DNA of 64,000 nt from Euphorbia lathyris (GCF_963576675.1 NC_088913.1:82335001-82399000); one strand, 5' to 3'. Positions 35,159-47,355 are shown, counted from the stretch's first letter. Notes: generated by a model not told the origin, from the letters alone. Made by a program: numbers and translations.

Positions 35159-36498
35159 TGTTGGTCCCTTATAACGTAACAAGTTAGTTCTAAGGGGGGA
35201 TAGGAACTATTTTAAAATTTAAGTACGTTAAGGCTGACTTCTTTTTCTTTGAAAAGGATTACACAGCGCGCTAAGTCAATAAGACACTAGCTTAGTCAAC
35301 TGGTGACTAAGTCAGCTTCTTTCGTTGAGTCAGGAGATAGCACTTTGAGTCTATTCCTGAACTCAGATACTCAATACACACAACTCAGTTTGACCTCTTT
35401 ACTTGGTCAGTTTTGTTTAAGCAAGAAATATATATATTAAGGAGTTTAAGGTTAGAAAGATATTACTCAGCAGATTTATCCAGGTTTGGCCTCCAAGCCT
35501 ACGTCCTGTCCACAGAACACGTTCCAAGATTTCGAATTCTCTACTGAGCTCTTTAACGGTAGAGCATCAAACCTTTTACAACTTAGAAGCTGAGTATAAC
35601 AAGAGTACCTTCCTCTATACCTCTACTCACTCCTAATCTCTCGCTGAGTACTATAACCGAGTACTCAGCCTCTCCTTTCTAATCTCTAGAAATGATAAAG
35701 ATTTGTCCTAAACAACAATTGCTAAGACACCTTAGATGATTGAATAATCACTCTAGACTTTTACACGAAAGATATATAATTTGGTGTAAGAATTTGCTTT
35801 GCTTTTCTTCACAGAACTTGAGTAGAATTTTGGTCAGCGTAATGGCTTGATAATGTTCTGTGTGGAATGAAGCAATTGAAGGGCTCTATTTATAGAGACG
35901 TCTGAGACATCGGTCATTTCGAATTTCGAAATAACTGTTGGAGGGAAACGGCTTCCTGTCGTTGTCACTCAGTTTTGCTCAGAGCTCTCGGCCAATCAGA
36001 TTTGAGTATCTTCTGTCCTCGGTCAGTGTTGAGCAGCTTTTAGTCAGCTTGGTAGAATGTCTCTCCATTTATGGTAAGGTCAACTAGACAGCGTTCTGTG
36101 TCTTCTGAACTTTACCCAAAGTGGAAACACTTTGTTTGGAAGTTGTTCTTGCTCAGCTGCTGTCTTGTACTCTTTGTCGATTCAACTCAGCGGCTTCATT
36201 CCGAAGTTGTTCAATGAAGGTCTTCTAGATCCTTCTCTTGCTGAGTTGCGTTTTGATCATAACGACAGCGTTTTGCACACGCGGGCCAAGTTGTCTTGAT
36301 CTGTTTGACTTGGGCCTTGACTGCCGTATGGGCCTTGGGCTTTTTATTCTTTATGTCTTATAAACAATTTTAACTCAACATTGAACAAACACATTAGTAT
36401 AACAAATCAAAGCATTTAAACTTAGTGTGTTTAGATTATATTTAATTTTACTTAAACAATTTTGTCAAATCAAAATCATGTGGAAAGGTGTTTCAACA
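35159..36498 (-). repeat. SIRE-1 5' LTR (shared between two interiors)
   Basis: It is a 1340-bp complete LTR, almost identical to the split LTR at 18792-26353. PBS and gag lie on one side, and a second copy of the 3' interior (polypurine tract and env-position ORF) lies on the other, so it works as the 5' LTR of one copy and the 3' LTR of another. TATA-like CTATAAATAGAG (minus) lies near 35884-35895. Confidence 0.9.
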
Positions 36499-37961
36499 AA
36501 CTCCTCCATTTTGATGTTGGCAAAACTATTTAGCGAGGAACTCGGTGTTGAGCTCCCCCATGATAGTTGACCTATTATTGCTTAGCAAACTCCCCCGTTA
36601 GGGTTGAGCTACTGACTTAGTTTTTAACTCTAAACATTCTAAGGTTTAATCGAGTATATCTGAGGTCAGTTTTCAGATATAGGTCAGCTCATGGAACATA
36701 TTCTATTTTACTCAGTATTAAGCGGAAGGTGTAACATTTAGAGAGCACTGAGTAATTATTTTGTTCAATGGTTTTTATGAGACAATGTTTTGTAAGCATT
36801 CAGGACAATGTCAAACATTTGATCAGCATGGGATACAATCAACAAGTATTATAGACAGTAAACACCGTTGATTTAGTTGAAGATACATAATAACATAATA
36901 CTCGGCATCATATGAAATAACTCAAGTTAGGATAAAGGATGCAAGTATTGTATTAAAGTGAAGTAGTCAGCATACATAGCAAAGGATGAGCATAAAAAGA
37001 ACATATAGACTACAGACTAAGTTAAACAAAACTGAGCTAGCCTATTTCTACTTCTTTTTCTTTTGCCTAGACTGACTGCTTCTAGGAGCCTCGTGCTGAG
37101 TTCTAGCTTGTTCTTTCTCCCCCGTTTTGTCAGCATCGGGAGGAGCAGGAATTCTAAAAGAGTCGGTTAAGACAGCGGCGGTTAGCACGACGGACAGCTC
37201 CTTAAGTTTGTCGGCACTTTCATTAATACCGTCAAAGACAATAACGCCTTTATTCAAGACCTCTTTTGGTATGTCGATTTCAGCAGCTTTGAGCAGGCTC
37301 AGTATGTAGGCTTGAGACTTACCTACCCAAGTAATTGAATCTGTCAGGGCAGCAAAGACTTGATGAAAGGTCTTGAGCAGTGCTGAGTCATAGTATTGGC
37401 GCTGGATATTATTATGACGCACATGTGTGAAGGTCCTTTGGGTAGTGACCAGAATCTCATTCTGCTTCATCTAGTCAGTGTCCATCTCTTGTTTATTTAA
37501 GTTCAACAGATGAACTGCTTCGCTTATTTGCTCCACCGAGCATTGAGAGTAGGAGGCCAACTGATTGTTGGTCTTGATTTGCTCAGTGTGAAGCTGGGCA
37601 AAAAGCATCTTAACTTCATCAGAAGTGGCATACTGAGTATTCGCAGCTGACAAGGTCTGGAATTGGCCTTGAAGAGTGTTAAGATGTTGAACAGTTGTCA
37701 GTTGGAGCTCAGCCAGCTTGGTTATAGAGTCCTGCTTGGGCTGATGTGATTGAATTGAAATCATATCACTTAGCAGATCCTTCAGTCCTTTAACCTCATT
37801 TAAGAGTTGAGTGACCTGAGACAACTGAGTTGATGCATTGTTACTAGACCCAGCAGTAGGTTGAGAGGATTGATGAATGTCCTTAATTAATGACTGCACC
37901 GAGTTGATGAGTTTTCTACCAGACTTGGTGGCATGCAGATAGTTTAGGGATTCATCATCAT
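36499..37961 (-). pseudogene. Second, truncated copy of the SIRE-1 3' interior
   Basis: Positions 36499-37961 duplicate 26354-27815 with few differences: polypurine tract, 3' noncoding region and the C-terminal third of the env-position ORF (coding about 37961-37048). It has the helical segments QLLNEVKGLKDLLSDMIS and YDSALLKTFHQVFAALTD. The in-frame stop near 37471 is at nearly the same place as the one at 27317. The copy stops after CATCATCAT at 37961, where E1 sequence resumes. Confidence 0.85.
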
Positions 37962-39107
37962 TAAGGCCTTGACTTATTTCGGGTGCAAATTGATTTCGTT
38001 GGTATTTAAACAAGAGGAAAACGAGGGTTAATTGTTAAAAAGGGCGTTGACAAGAAAAGTCGGTTAGTAGGCTCAAGGGGGCTTCCTAGATGTTGATAAA
38101 AACGAGAAGAATAAATTAAGAAGAGAATTAGACTAAGTGGGCTCGTTTTATCATCTATTGCCATTTTAACCAAAATAAGTGTACTTATCCCGGTATTAGG
38201 TGCAAACTCTATGAGTCGAGTGAAGTCAAAGCTCTCGGAAAATTGTGAAAGAAATAGAGTTCTCGTACGAACTCCTTTAGGCTCAAAATTACCTCACAAA
38301 ATTTTGGGTTTAAATTGTGTACTATCGAGTCTTCGCTAAACTTTCAAACATCCCGTTTTTATTGCCTTTTTAAATTTCGTTATGGAGATGACTTATGGGT
38401 TAGGACTCAATGCTTTTGTTTAGTATCACCTGGGCTTTACATAAATTCTATAACTTCAAAATTAAGACTAAAATTTCTTAATAGAGCCGATCCTTTGTGG
38501 TCCGATAGTTTTTACATTTAAGGACAAACAACGGAACATTTAATTAATTCCGAGGGAGGTTAGTGTGTTGGGAAAAATCTTAAGAATCAACAAATTAGTT
38601 TAATTATTTTTGTGTCTTTTTCTATTTTTATTTTTGTTTTTGTTAGTGCAAAACAAACTGAAAGTGCGGGGTTGCACGGCCCTCCGCGTTATTAAAATGA
38701 CGTCTATTCCAAGGACGTCGCAAAAGAAAAGAAAAAAACAAAAACAAAAATAGACATGGAATTTAGAAGTGAGACCCTTGGGGGTCAGATCCTATGCGAG
38801 GCATGCCCAGGGGGGGCGCCTCGCGTGGACAGTTCGTTTTATGTTGTTTTTGGGGCAGAGACTCAAATACGCGGGGCGCAGGAAGTGGGGCGCCCTGCGT
38901 GTTTGAGTTTCTGAGCATTTTATACATGAAATAGGGGTATTTGGATTTGCTCGGGATTTATTTTTCGTTGATTTTATTGGAAGAAAATAAGAATAATGCC
39001 TAAAAAGAACAAACGATTTTGATACATATATACAAAGGGTTTGAGGAACGCAAACCGAGGCTATGTTTAGAGTCGGAGTAGCTCGACTTTTCTGGATGTG
39101 TGCATGC
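37962..39107 (-). other. E1 3' noncoding region
   Basis: This lies between the end of integrase and SIRE-1. No convincing gene is present. The 68-residue plus ORF at 38315-38521 has no domain. It contains phrases shared with the E2 and E3 3' regions (GGGGCTTCCTAGA, ATTAGGTGCAAA, GAGGGAGGTTAG). At 38862-38907 is a compound palindrome: outer arms CTCAAATACGC and GCGTGTTTGAG enclose two GC dyads like those of the E1 LTR. A second GC-rich dyad region lies at 38795-38830. Confidence 0.75.
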
Positions 39108-40601
39108 TCACGGTGTTTTAAGGAATGTGGTTTCTCCGTGTTGTGGAAGAGTGCCCCCGCAATAGATTTTCAGGCGGTGTCCGTTCACCCGATGGGTTTC
39201 GTTGTCGGAACCTTGGATGTCAACCGCTCCAGATGAGGGAGCATGGACAACAGTGTACAGCCCCGACCACCGACTTTTTAATTTTCCTAGGAATAGGCGG
39301 AGGCGAGAATTATATAGAAGGACCTGGTCCCCTTTGCTGAATTCCCTGATTTGCACGTGCTTGTCGTGCCATTTCTTCGTTCGTTCTTTGTAAAGCTTGG
39401 CATTTTCGTATGAACCGAGACGAAGTTCATCAAGGGTATTGAGTTGGAGGAGACGTTGGTCCCCTGTGGCCTGCATATCAAAATTTAAAAATTTCAGAGC
39501 CCAATAGGCCTTATGTTCTAATTCCACTGGCAAATGACACGATTTCCCAAAGACTAAACGATAAGGAGACATCCCAATAGGCGTTTTAAACGCGGTGCGG
39601 TAGGCCCAGAGGGCATCGTCGAGCTTTAGGCTCCAGTCTTTCCTAGAGGCATTAACCATTTTTTCCAAGATTCGTTTTAGTTCACGGTTAGAAACCTCGA
39701 CCTGTCCACTTGTTTGCGGATGATAGGGAGTGGAAACGCGGTGTGCAACCCCGTATTTATACAATAATTGATCGAATTGGTGGTTGCAAAAGTGGGAGCC
39801 CCCATCACTAATGATAGCTCGAGGGGTTCCAAACCGAGTAAAGATGTTCTTCTTTATAAATTTCCCGACTACCTTAGAATCGTTTGAGGGCAAGGCAACG
39901 GCCTCCACCCATTTGGAGACATAGTCAACTGCCATAAGAATGTAGGCGTTGTTATGCGACTTAGGGAAAGGTCCCATAAAGTCTATCCCCCAAACATCGA
40001 AGAGTTCGCAAACTAGGATCCCTTGTTGGAGCATTTCATGTTTACGGGAGATGTTCCCGCTCCGTTGACAAGCGTCACACGATTTGACGAAGTCTTGGGA
40101 ATCCCTGGACAAGGTAAGCCAATAAAAGCCACATTGTAGAACCTTTGCCATAGTCCGACTAGGGCCGAAGTGGCCCCCCGGCTCTTGGGTGTGACACATA
40201 TGCAGCACATGATTTACCTCATCTTCCGGTATACACCTACGAATGACATTATCAGCACAAGATTTAAACAAGTAAGGCTCTTCCCAAAAATAGTTCTTAG
40301 CCTCATGAAAGAATTTTCTACGCTGCTCGTAAGTAAGATACGGGGGAAGAATATTACCAGCTTTGTAGTTTGCCATATCGGCATACCAAGGTAAAGGTGT
40401 TACCACATAGAGAGTTTCGTCGGGAAAGGTCTCCTTAATCTCCACAACTTCCGGAGATGCGGCTTGCTCGCTTTGTAACCGGGAAAGATGGTCGGCTACA
40501 ACATTCTCCACTCCTTTTTTATCCCTGATTTCGATATCAAACCCTTGTAGGAGTAGAATCCACCATATTAATCATGGCTTGGCGTCCTGCTTAGTCATTA
40601 G
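39108..40601 (-). pseudogene. E1 RNase H end and integrase (long open frame)
   Basis: The 467-residue stretch from 40511 to 39108 is open. It holds the integrase zinc finger ([13 protein letters not shown], then CDACQRSG), catalytic residues in [20 protein letters not shown] and [12 protein letters not shown], and a C-terminal region with [17 protein letters not shown] and SRWSGLYTV. No chromodomain is seen. Upstream, between 40601 and 40511, the end of RNase H contains one TGA where Arg is expected, and [16 protein letters not shown] marks the RNase H/INT boundary. The frame continues at 52063 beyond SIRE-2. The integrase part could still be intact, but it depends on a broken polyprotein. 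Confidence 0.87.
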
Positions 40602-41945
40602 TGTTGAAACACCTTTCCACATAATTTTGATTTGACAAAATTGTTTAAGTATAATTGAAATACATATTCTAAACACACTAAGTTTAAATGCTTTGATTTA
40701 TTATACTAATGTGTTTGTTCAATGTTGAGTTAAAACTGTTTATAAGACACAAGAATTAAAAGGCCCAAGCCCAATACAAGTGTTAAAGCCCAAGTCAAAC
40801 AACTCAGTACAACTCGGCCCGCGTTTGTTAAAACGATGTCGCTTTGGACAAAACACAACTCAGCAAGAGAAGGATCTAGAAGACCTTCGGGAACAACTTC
40901 AAGATGAAGCTGCTGAGTAGTATCGACAAAGCGTACAAGACAGCAGCTGGCTAATGAAAACTTCCAGACAAAGTATTTCTACTTTGGGTAAAGTTCAGAC
41001 GACACAGTATGCTGTCTAGTTGACTTTACCATAAAAGGAGAGACAGTCTGCTGAGCTGACCGAGGACAGAAGATACACAATTCTGATTGGCCGAGAGCTC
41101 TGAGCAAGTCAGGATGACAACGATAGGAAGCCGTTTCCCTCCAACGGTTATTTCGAAATTCAAAATGACCGATGCCCAGACGTCTTTATAAATAGAGCCA
41201 TCAGAAGCTTCACTCTACACAGAACTTGATCAAGCCATTACGCTGACCAAATTTCTACACAAGTTCTGCAAGCAAAGAAGCAAAGCAAATCTTACACTAC
41301 AATTCTTATATTTGTGTAAAAGTCTAGAGTGATTATTTCAATCGTCTAAAGTGTCTTAGCAAATCTTTGTATAGGACAAAACACTTATCATTTCTAGAGA
41401 TTAGAAAGGAGAGGCTGAGTACTCGGTTATAGTACTCAGCGAGAGATTAGGACTGAGTAGAGGTATAGAGGAAGGTACTCTTGTTATACTCAGTTGCTAA
41501 GATTGTAAAAGGTTTGAGGCTCTACCTTTAAAGAGCTCAGTAGAGGATTCGAAATCTCGGAACGTGTTCCGGGGACAGGACGTAGGCTTAGAAGAAGCCG
41601 AACCTGGATAAATCTGCTGAGTAAAGTATTTCTTACCTTTAACTCCTTATTTATATTGCTTGCTTAAAATAACCAAAAACCGACCAAGTAAAGAGGTCAA
41701 GTTGAGTTGTGCGCGTTAAACGTCTGAGCTCAGGAATAGACTCTAAGTGCTATCTCCTGACTCAAGCCAAGAAACTGACCTAGTCACCAGTTGACTGAGC
41801 CAGTATCTTGCTGTTTACTCAGCGCCGCTGTTAAAACCTTTTTCCTTAGAAAAAGAAGTCTGCCCTAATTGCGAAAAAGTTTAAATAGTTCCTAACCCCC
41901 CCCCCCCCCTTGGAACTATACTTGCAACCTTACAAGGGACCAACA
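40602..41945 (+). repeat. SIRE-2 5' LTR
   Basis: It pairs with 50718-52062. It ends with a C-run (about 41887-41900) followed by GGAACTATACTTGCAACC. A stretch of CTGAGTACTCGG and TACTCAGCGAG lies at 41416-41444. Confidence 0.92.
41187..41195 (+). promoter_or_regulatory. SIRE-2 LTR TATA box
   Basis: TATAAATAG lies in the 5' LTR. Transcription would start about 30 bp later. The right LTR has the same site at 51303-51311, and the SIRE-1 LTRs have it on the minus strand. Confidence 0.6.
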
Positions 41946-41947
41946 AG

Positions 41948-41959
41948 TGGTATAAGAGC
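41948..41959 (+). other. SIRE-2 primer-binding site, variant
   Basis: TGGTATAAGAGC differs from the tRNA-iMet priming consensus TGGTATCAGAGC at one position. It lies two bases after the LTR. Confidence 0.88.
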
Positions 41960-42007
41960 ATAAAAGCTCCCTGTAAAAGGTCTAACAACCTTGAGCTTAT
42001 CCCTACC

Positions 42008-43747
42008 ATGGGTGAAAATAGCACACGGTTTCTCCCTGGAAACCAAATAACTCAGATACTGCCTGAGGGGATGTCCATTACTAGGCCTCCCCTATTCTTC
42101 GGGTCAAACTATACCTTCTGGAAGAATAGGATGAAAAATTTCATTCAGGCTACAAACATGAGTGCCTGGCTATCTATAGTCCAAGGCCCATTTGTACCTG
42201 TCGAAGTTGTGGCTGGCCAAACAGTTGTAAAAGCTGAGGCCAAATGGACAGAGGATGATCTTAAGAAGCTCCAAAACCATGCTTCGGCTATCAATATGCT
42301 TCACTGTGCGCTCGATGCTGCAGAATATAATAAAATCTCAGGTTGTTAGTCGGCACAAGAGATCTGGAAAAAGCTGGAAGTCACCTACGAGGGAACAAAT
42401 AAAGTAAAGGAGTCCAAGGTGAATCAGCAGATGAGACTGTACGAGCTGTTCGAGATGAACAATGATGAGGGCATTTCAGACATGAATGCAAGGTTCACCA
42501 ACATCATTAATGAGCTCAAGAGACTTGGAAAAATCTTCACTGAGGAAGAACAAGTCAAAAAGATACTCAGGAGTCTTCCTAAAGATTGGCAAGCAAAGAA
42601 GACAGCAGTTGAGGAAGCTCAGGATTTAACCACCTGCAAATATGACGAACTCATCGGTTCATTGCTGACCCATGAGATATCTATGAAGAACTTCGAGGTG
42701 AAGGAAAAATCTGAAGACAAGAAGCAGAAATCCTTTGTCATGAAAGCTGACTCCACTGACGGGAGCTCAACTGATGATGATGAGATGGCTATGTTCACAA
42801 GGAAGATGAAAAGGCTATTCAGAAAAAATGACAAATACTCTAAGAAGCCTTACAGAAAGTTTGATAAGTATAAGCTGACTCAAGCGACAGCAAATACAAA
42901 AAGGACAGCTCAAAGCCCCATTACATGCTTTGAGTGCCATCAAACCGGCCATATTAAGTCAAGCTGCCCCACACTGAGGAAAGACAAGAAGAGTGGCAAA
43001 AAGGCAATGGTGGCTACATGGAGTGACAGTGATGAGTCTTCATCCACAGAAACTAAGGCCACGGAGTCAGCGAAGATATGCTTCATGGCTGACGAACTTG
43101 CTGAGCCATGCGTCTCTGAGCATGCTGACCTATCCGTCGCATCAGATGACGAGGAGCAATCAAATGAGGTAATTTCTCTTCCCCAGCTCAAAAATGATAT
43201 GGTTAATGCCCTGAGTGATCTCTACACACTTGTCAAGAAGTGTAATAAGAAAGTTAGAGCACTCAGCAGGCGCTGTGACGAAGTGGAAAATGTCAAACTG
43301 AGTGACCTCAGATTCCTTCTTCAGGACAATACAACTCTGCATGATAACATGAAGATCATACATGAGTCTGTCTCTGAAGTCTAGTCAGTTTCAAAGAAAC
43401 TGAGAAAGGACGTCACAACTATCCAGAACCAACTAAAGGTTCCAAATAAAAGAAACAGTCCTCTGAGAACTCAGTACCAAGGTACTCAGCAGAGATGGAA
43501 TCCCCAGCGAAAAGTCCAGTGTGACTTTTATGGGAAGTTAGGACACACCACTAAGGTGTGCTGGCACGCTCAGCACTGGGGTGCTGACAAGTCAGTGAAA
43601 CATCCTAAACAGAAGGTCAGCTATGACTTCTGTGGAAATTATGGCCATACTGTTCATGTATGTCGCCATAAAATGAAATATGATGCTTTACCTGTTGCAC
43701 CTAACAAGCAAGGACCCAAAAAGAATTGGGTACCTAAAAGTAACTAG
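42008..43747 (+). pseudogene. SIRE-2 gag, two in-frame stops
   Basis: It starts at ATG 42008 (MGENSTRFLPGNQITQ) and is co-linear with SIRE-1 gag. It has YTFWKNRMKNFIQATN, the CFECHQTGHIKSSCP knuckle near 42925, CDFYGKLGHTTKVC near 43520 (second Cys replaced by Tyr), and YDFCGNYGHTVHVCR near 43625 (first Cys context altered). In-frame TAG codons lie at about 42347 and 43382. The terminal TAG is at 43745-43747. It encodes the RNA-binding particle protein. Confidence 0.87.
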
Positions 43748-43752
43748 TTACA

Positions 43753-46700
43753 ATGCAGGTAAGCCTGAGATGTGCCGAGAAGTCAAAGATGTGGTATATT
43801 GACAGCGCATGCTCAAGGCATATGACGGGTGATGAAACTCAGTTCATCACGTTTGAGCGTAAACGAGGAGGGAGCGTAAGTTTTGGAGACAACAAGAAGG
43901 GTAAGATAGTAGGGTCAGGAACCATCGGAGGTAATCCTACTATTGAATCTGTCTCCCTAGTCAGCGGACTCAAATATAACTTACTCAGCGTAGCTCAGCT
44001 ATGTGACAATGGGAGAAAAGTTATATTTGATGCTACTGGATGTAAAATATACGAGGGTAAAACAAATGAGTTAATATTAACTGCCCCTCGAATAGATAAT
44101 GTCTTTATGCTAGACTTAGAGAAAAAGTTTTCATAAACTGTGTGCTTAGTATCAAAGGAAGAGAATTCCTGGCTATGGCACAGGAGACTTGGTCATGTAA
44201 GCATGGACCTCCTGGCCAAACTAGCAAGAAAGCAATTGGTTGAGGGACTGCCTGAACTTAAATTTGAAAAAGATCAATTATGCCACGCTTGCCAAGCTGG
44301 AAAACAAACCAAACAATCTTTTCATAGCAAAAATATTGTCTCAACTAAACGTCCGTTAGAGTTACTACACTTGGATCTCTTCGGTCCAGTCCAGCCGCTG
44401 AGTCTGGATGGAAGAAGATTTTCCTTGGTCATTGTAGATGACTTCTCTCGGTATACGTGGGTCATCTTGCTGACCAGCAAGGATGAAACCTTTGAGACAT
44501 TTTCAAATTTGGTTAGAAAAATTGAAAATGAAAAAGACCTAAAATTAGCTCACATCCGTAGCGATAATGGTGGAGAATTCAAAAACTAAAAATTTGTTGA
44601 ATTCTGTGAAGCCAGCGGCATTGACCACAATTTTTCTGCTCCTAGAACACCTCAGCAAAATGGGGTTGTAGAAAGGAAGAACAGAACTCTGGTTGAAATA
44701 GCCAGGACAATGCTGGATGAGCATAGGCTTCCAAAGTATTTTTGGGGAGAGGCTGTTAACACAGCGTGCTATATTCTTAATAGGGCTCTAGTTAGACCTA
44801 TACTCAAGAAAACCCCCTATGAACTTTGGAAAGGACGAAAGCCCAATATTGGATACTTTCGTGCCTTTGGCTGTAGATGTTTTATTTTAAATACCAAATA
44901 TAGCTTAGCAAAGTTTGATTCAAAAGCTGATGAGGCTATCTTTTTGGGCTACTCAACAAACAGCAAAGCATACAGAGTTTTTAATAAGAGAACTCAATTT
45001 TTAGAAGAGTTTGTACATATAGAGTTCGACGAAACTAACCCTGCAGGTAGATACCAGCCGCTGACCGAAGATGATCCACACTCAGTAACCACCGCTGACC
45101 AAGAACCAGCTACTGAGTCATTCACGAAAAGGCTGACCAAGAGTAAGAGTGAACCTAAGATTACTTTTACTGACCCATCTACTTCTGCAGAGGTTGTTGA
45201 AACACAGACAGCACAAGACATGAATCTACCTAAGGAGATAAGGATCCCAAGAGGGCACTCAGAGAGTGCAATCCTTGATTCTGCTGGGAATACCCTGATG
45301 ATGAGGAATCAACTCAGGAAGTACCTCAGCAATGTTGCTTTCGTCTCAGTTCAAGAACCGAAGAATTTCGCTGAAGCTGAGTACGATGAATTCTGGATGA
45401 ACGCAATGCAAGAGGAGCTCGATCAATTCAGAAGAAATGATGTATGGGAGCTAGTGCCTCATCCAAAGAGTCAAAAGACCATTGGAACAAGATGGGTCTT
45501 CAGGAACAAGATGGATGAACAAGGAAATGTAGTCAGGAACAAAGCAAGGCTTGTAGCTCAGGGCTACAGTCAGCAAGAAGGTATTGACTACGGTGAGACC
45601 TTCGCCCCAGTGGCAAGGCTAGAGGCAATTAGAATTCTATGTGCATATGCATCTTACATGAACTTTAAATTATTCCAAATGGATGTCAAAAGTGCATTTC
45701 TTAATGGAGTTATAAACGAGGAGGTTTATGTTAATCAACCTCCAGGTTTTGAGGACCCTAAATTCCCTAACCACGTTTATAAACTCAAAAAGGCTCTGTA
45801 CGGCCTCAAGCAAGCACCACGTGCTTGGTATGAGTGGCTGACCAGTTTCCTGCTGACTAGAAATTACGTCAGGGGCAAAGCTGATACAACCTTATTCATT
45901 AAGAGAAAGGGTAAAGATACCCTGCTGGCCCAAATTTATGTTGATGATATAATATTTGGTGCAACTAACGAATCAATGTGCAAGGAGTTTAGCAAACAAA
46001 TGCAGACTGAGTTTGAAATGTCCATGATGGGAGAACTCAATTTCTTCCTCGGTCTTCAAATTAAACAAGGAAATAATGGCATCTTCATCAGTCAAGCCAA
46101 ATATGCCAAGGAGATATTAAAGAAATATGACTTGGAGAATTGCAAGCCAATATCCACTCCTATGGGCACTGACACTGTCCTCTGCGCTGACGAGAATGGT
46201 AAGTCAGTAGACAACAAATTATATCGAGGTATGATAGGCTCTCTACTTTACTTAACAGCCAGTAGACCGGACATTCAGTTTTCAGTATGCTACTGTGCTA
46301 GATATCAATCTAACCCTAAGGAATCTCATTACATTGCTGTAAAAATAATCCTTAGATATTTGCAAAGCTCAGTGAACGCATGTTTATGGTATCCAAATAC
46401 TCATGATTTTACACTCATCGGATACACTAACGCAGACTATGGACGGGATAAGCTGGAACGTAAAAGCACCTCTGGAGGATGTCACTTCATAGGAAGCTGT
46501 CTGGTATCCTGGTTCAGCAAAAAGCAGGCGTCAGTAGCCTTGTCTACCACTGAAGCTAAGTACATTGCTGCTGGTCATTGTGTTACTCAAGTCCTATGGA
46601 TTAAGCAACAGCTTGAAGACTATGGTGTTCAAATGAAGACAATTGAAGTCAAATGTGACAACAAAAGTGCAATTGATCTTTCAAAGAACCCAATTCAACA

Positions 46701-46884
46701 CAGCAGAATGAAGTATGTCAGCATCAGACATCACTTCATTAGAGACCATGTACTCAAAGGTGAGATCAAGCTGAACTTTGTCCCAACGGACGAACAGCTT
46801 GCGGATATCTTCACGAAGCCACTGGCTCGTGAGCAGTTCAGCATACTGAGAGAAGCTATCGGTATGTTTAATCCTCTTCAGTAA
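43753..46884 (+). pseudogene. SIRE-2 pol (PR, INT, RT, RNase H), two stops
   Basis: The frame differs from gag. Protease (WYIDSACSRHMTG) lies at residues 14-26 from 43753. A TAA near 44134 and another near 44587 split the frame. GAG-pre-integrase (WLWHRRLGHVSMD), integrase DD at LDLFGPVQ and IRSDNGGEF, and the Glu in [12 protein letters not shown] follow. From about 44593 to 46884 the frame is open. It encodes RT with [11 protein letters not shown] and YVDDIIFG (near 45936), then RNase H with [10 protein letters not shown] and [11 protein letters not shown], where SIRE-1 has TDAD and TEAEY. Those Asp-to-Asn and Glu-to-Lys changes hit or adjoin RNase H acidic residues. [12 protein letters not shown] and [12 protein letters not shown] close the protein. 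Confidence 0.88.
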
Positions 46885-47140
46885 ATTCCTGTACTAAATG
46901 AATATGTATGCTTAGTGAATTATTATGCTGAATGATTGGTTTTGCTGAGTAACTCATAGAAATTGATTGAACATCATATACTGAGTAAACTTGCACACTG
47001 AGTAAGTTAGTTTAAACTTAAACTTAGAAATCATCCCTTTATGCAGTACTGACCACTCAGAATATCAAACGATTAGTATTCTAAATGCTGAGTGTTAGAT
47101 CCGTTAGAATAAATGCAATAGCACGCGTATAGCCCTACGA

Positions 47141-47255
47141 TGACGTATACGCCGTATGTGTCATAAATGCCAGGATCTTTGTCGGTTCAAAATCCCAAGG
47201 CAAAACTGACACATGGATTCGATTAAATCCACACCACACATCACCTCTATAAATA
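47141..47255 (+). promoter_or_regulatory. Candidate internal promoter before the SIRE-2 env-position ORF
   Basis: TGACGTA (47141-47147) is followed 100 bp later by CTATAAATA (47247-47255), and the ATG lies at 47356. The spacing and the flanking bases (CTATAAATAATGGG) match SIRE-1. The region 46885-47355 between pol and this ORF has no other gene. Confidence 0.5.
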
Positions 47256-47355
47256 ATGGGTATTTCCCCATTTTTATTCTTTACGCTTATCGAACTCTCA
47301 AGCAAAGAAATTCCTTCTCTCTAAAAAATCCATCTAAGCTTTCCCATCCTAAACT

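Larger units (their letters stand above)
18792..37961 (-). mobile_element. SIRE-1: SIRE-type Ty1/copia element, tandem-recombinant and truncated
   Basis: On the minus strand the order is a partial interior (37961-36499), a complete LTR (36498-35159), a full interior with gag, pol and env-position ORF (35158-26354), and a complete LTR (26353-18792, split by E3). The piece at 36499-37961 nearly duplicates 26354-27815, so one LTR is shared by two interiors, the signature of recombination between tandem copies. The left end is a true LTR terminus. The right end at 37961 falls inside the env-position ORF, and no TSD is found. LTRs of about 1340 bp begin TGTTGAAACACC and end GGGACCAACA (minus). Confidence 0.87.

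Noticed and set aside
37962..39107. A possible env-like gene downstream of E1 integrase
   Set aside because: No open frame of useful length and no recognisable motif on the minus strand.
41948..41959. Possible tRNA gene at the initiator-Met-like sequence
   Set aside because: Only the 12-base priming site is present and there is no cloverleaf. The same holds for the tRNA-Asp-type sites.
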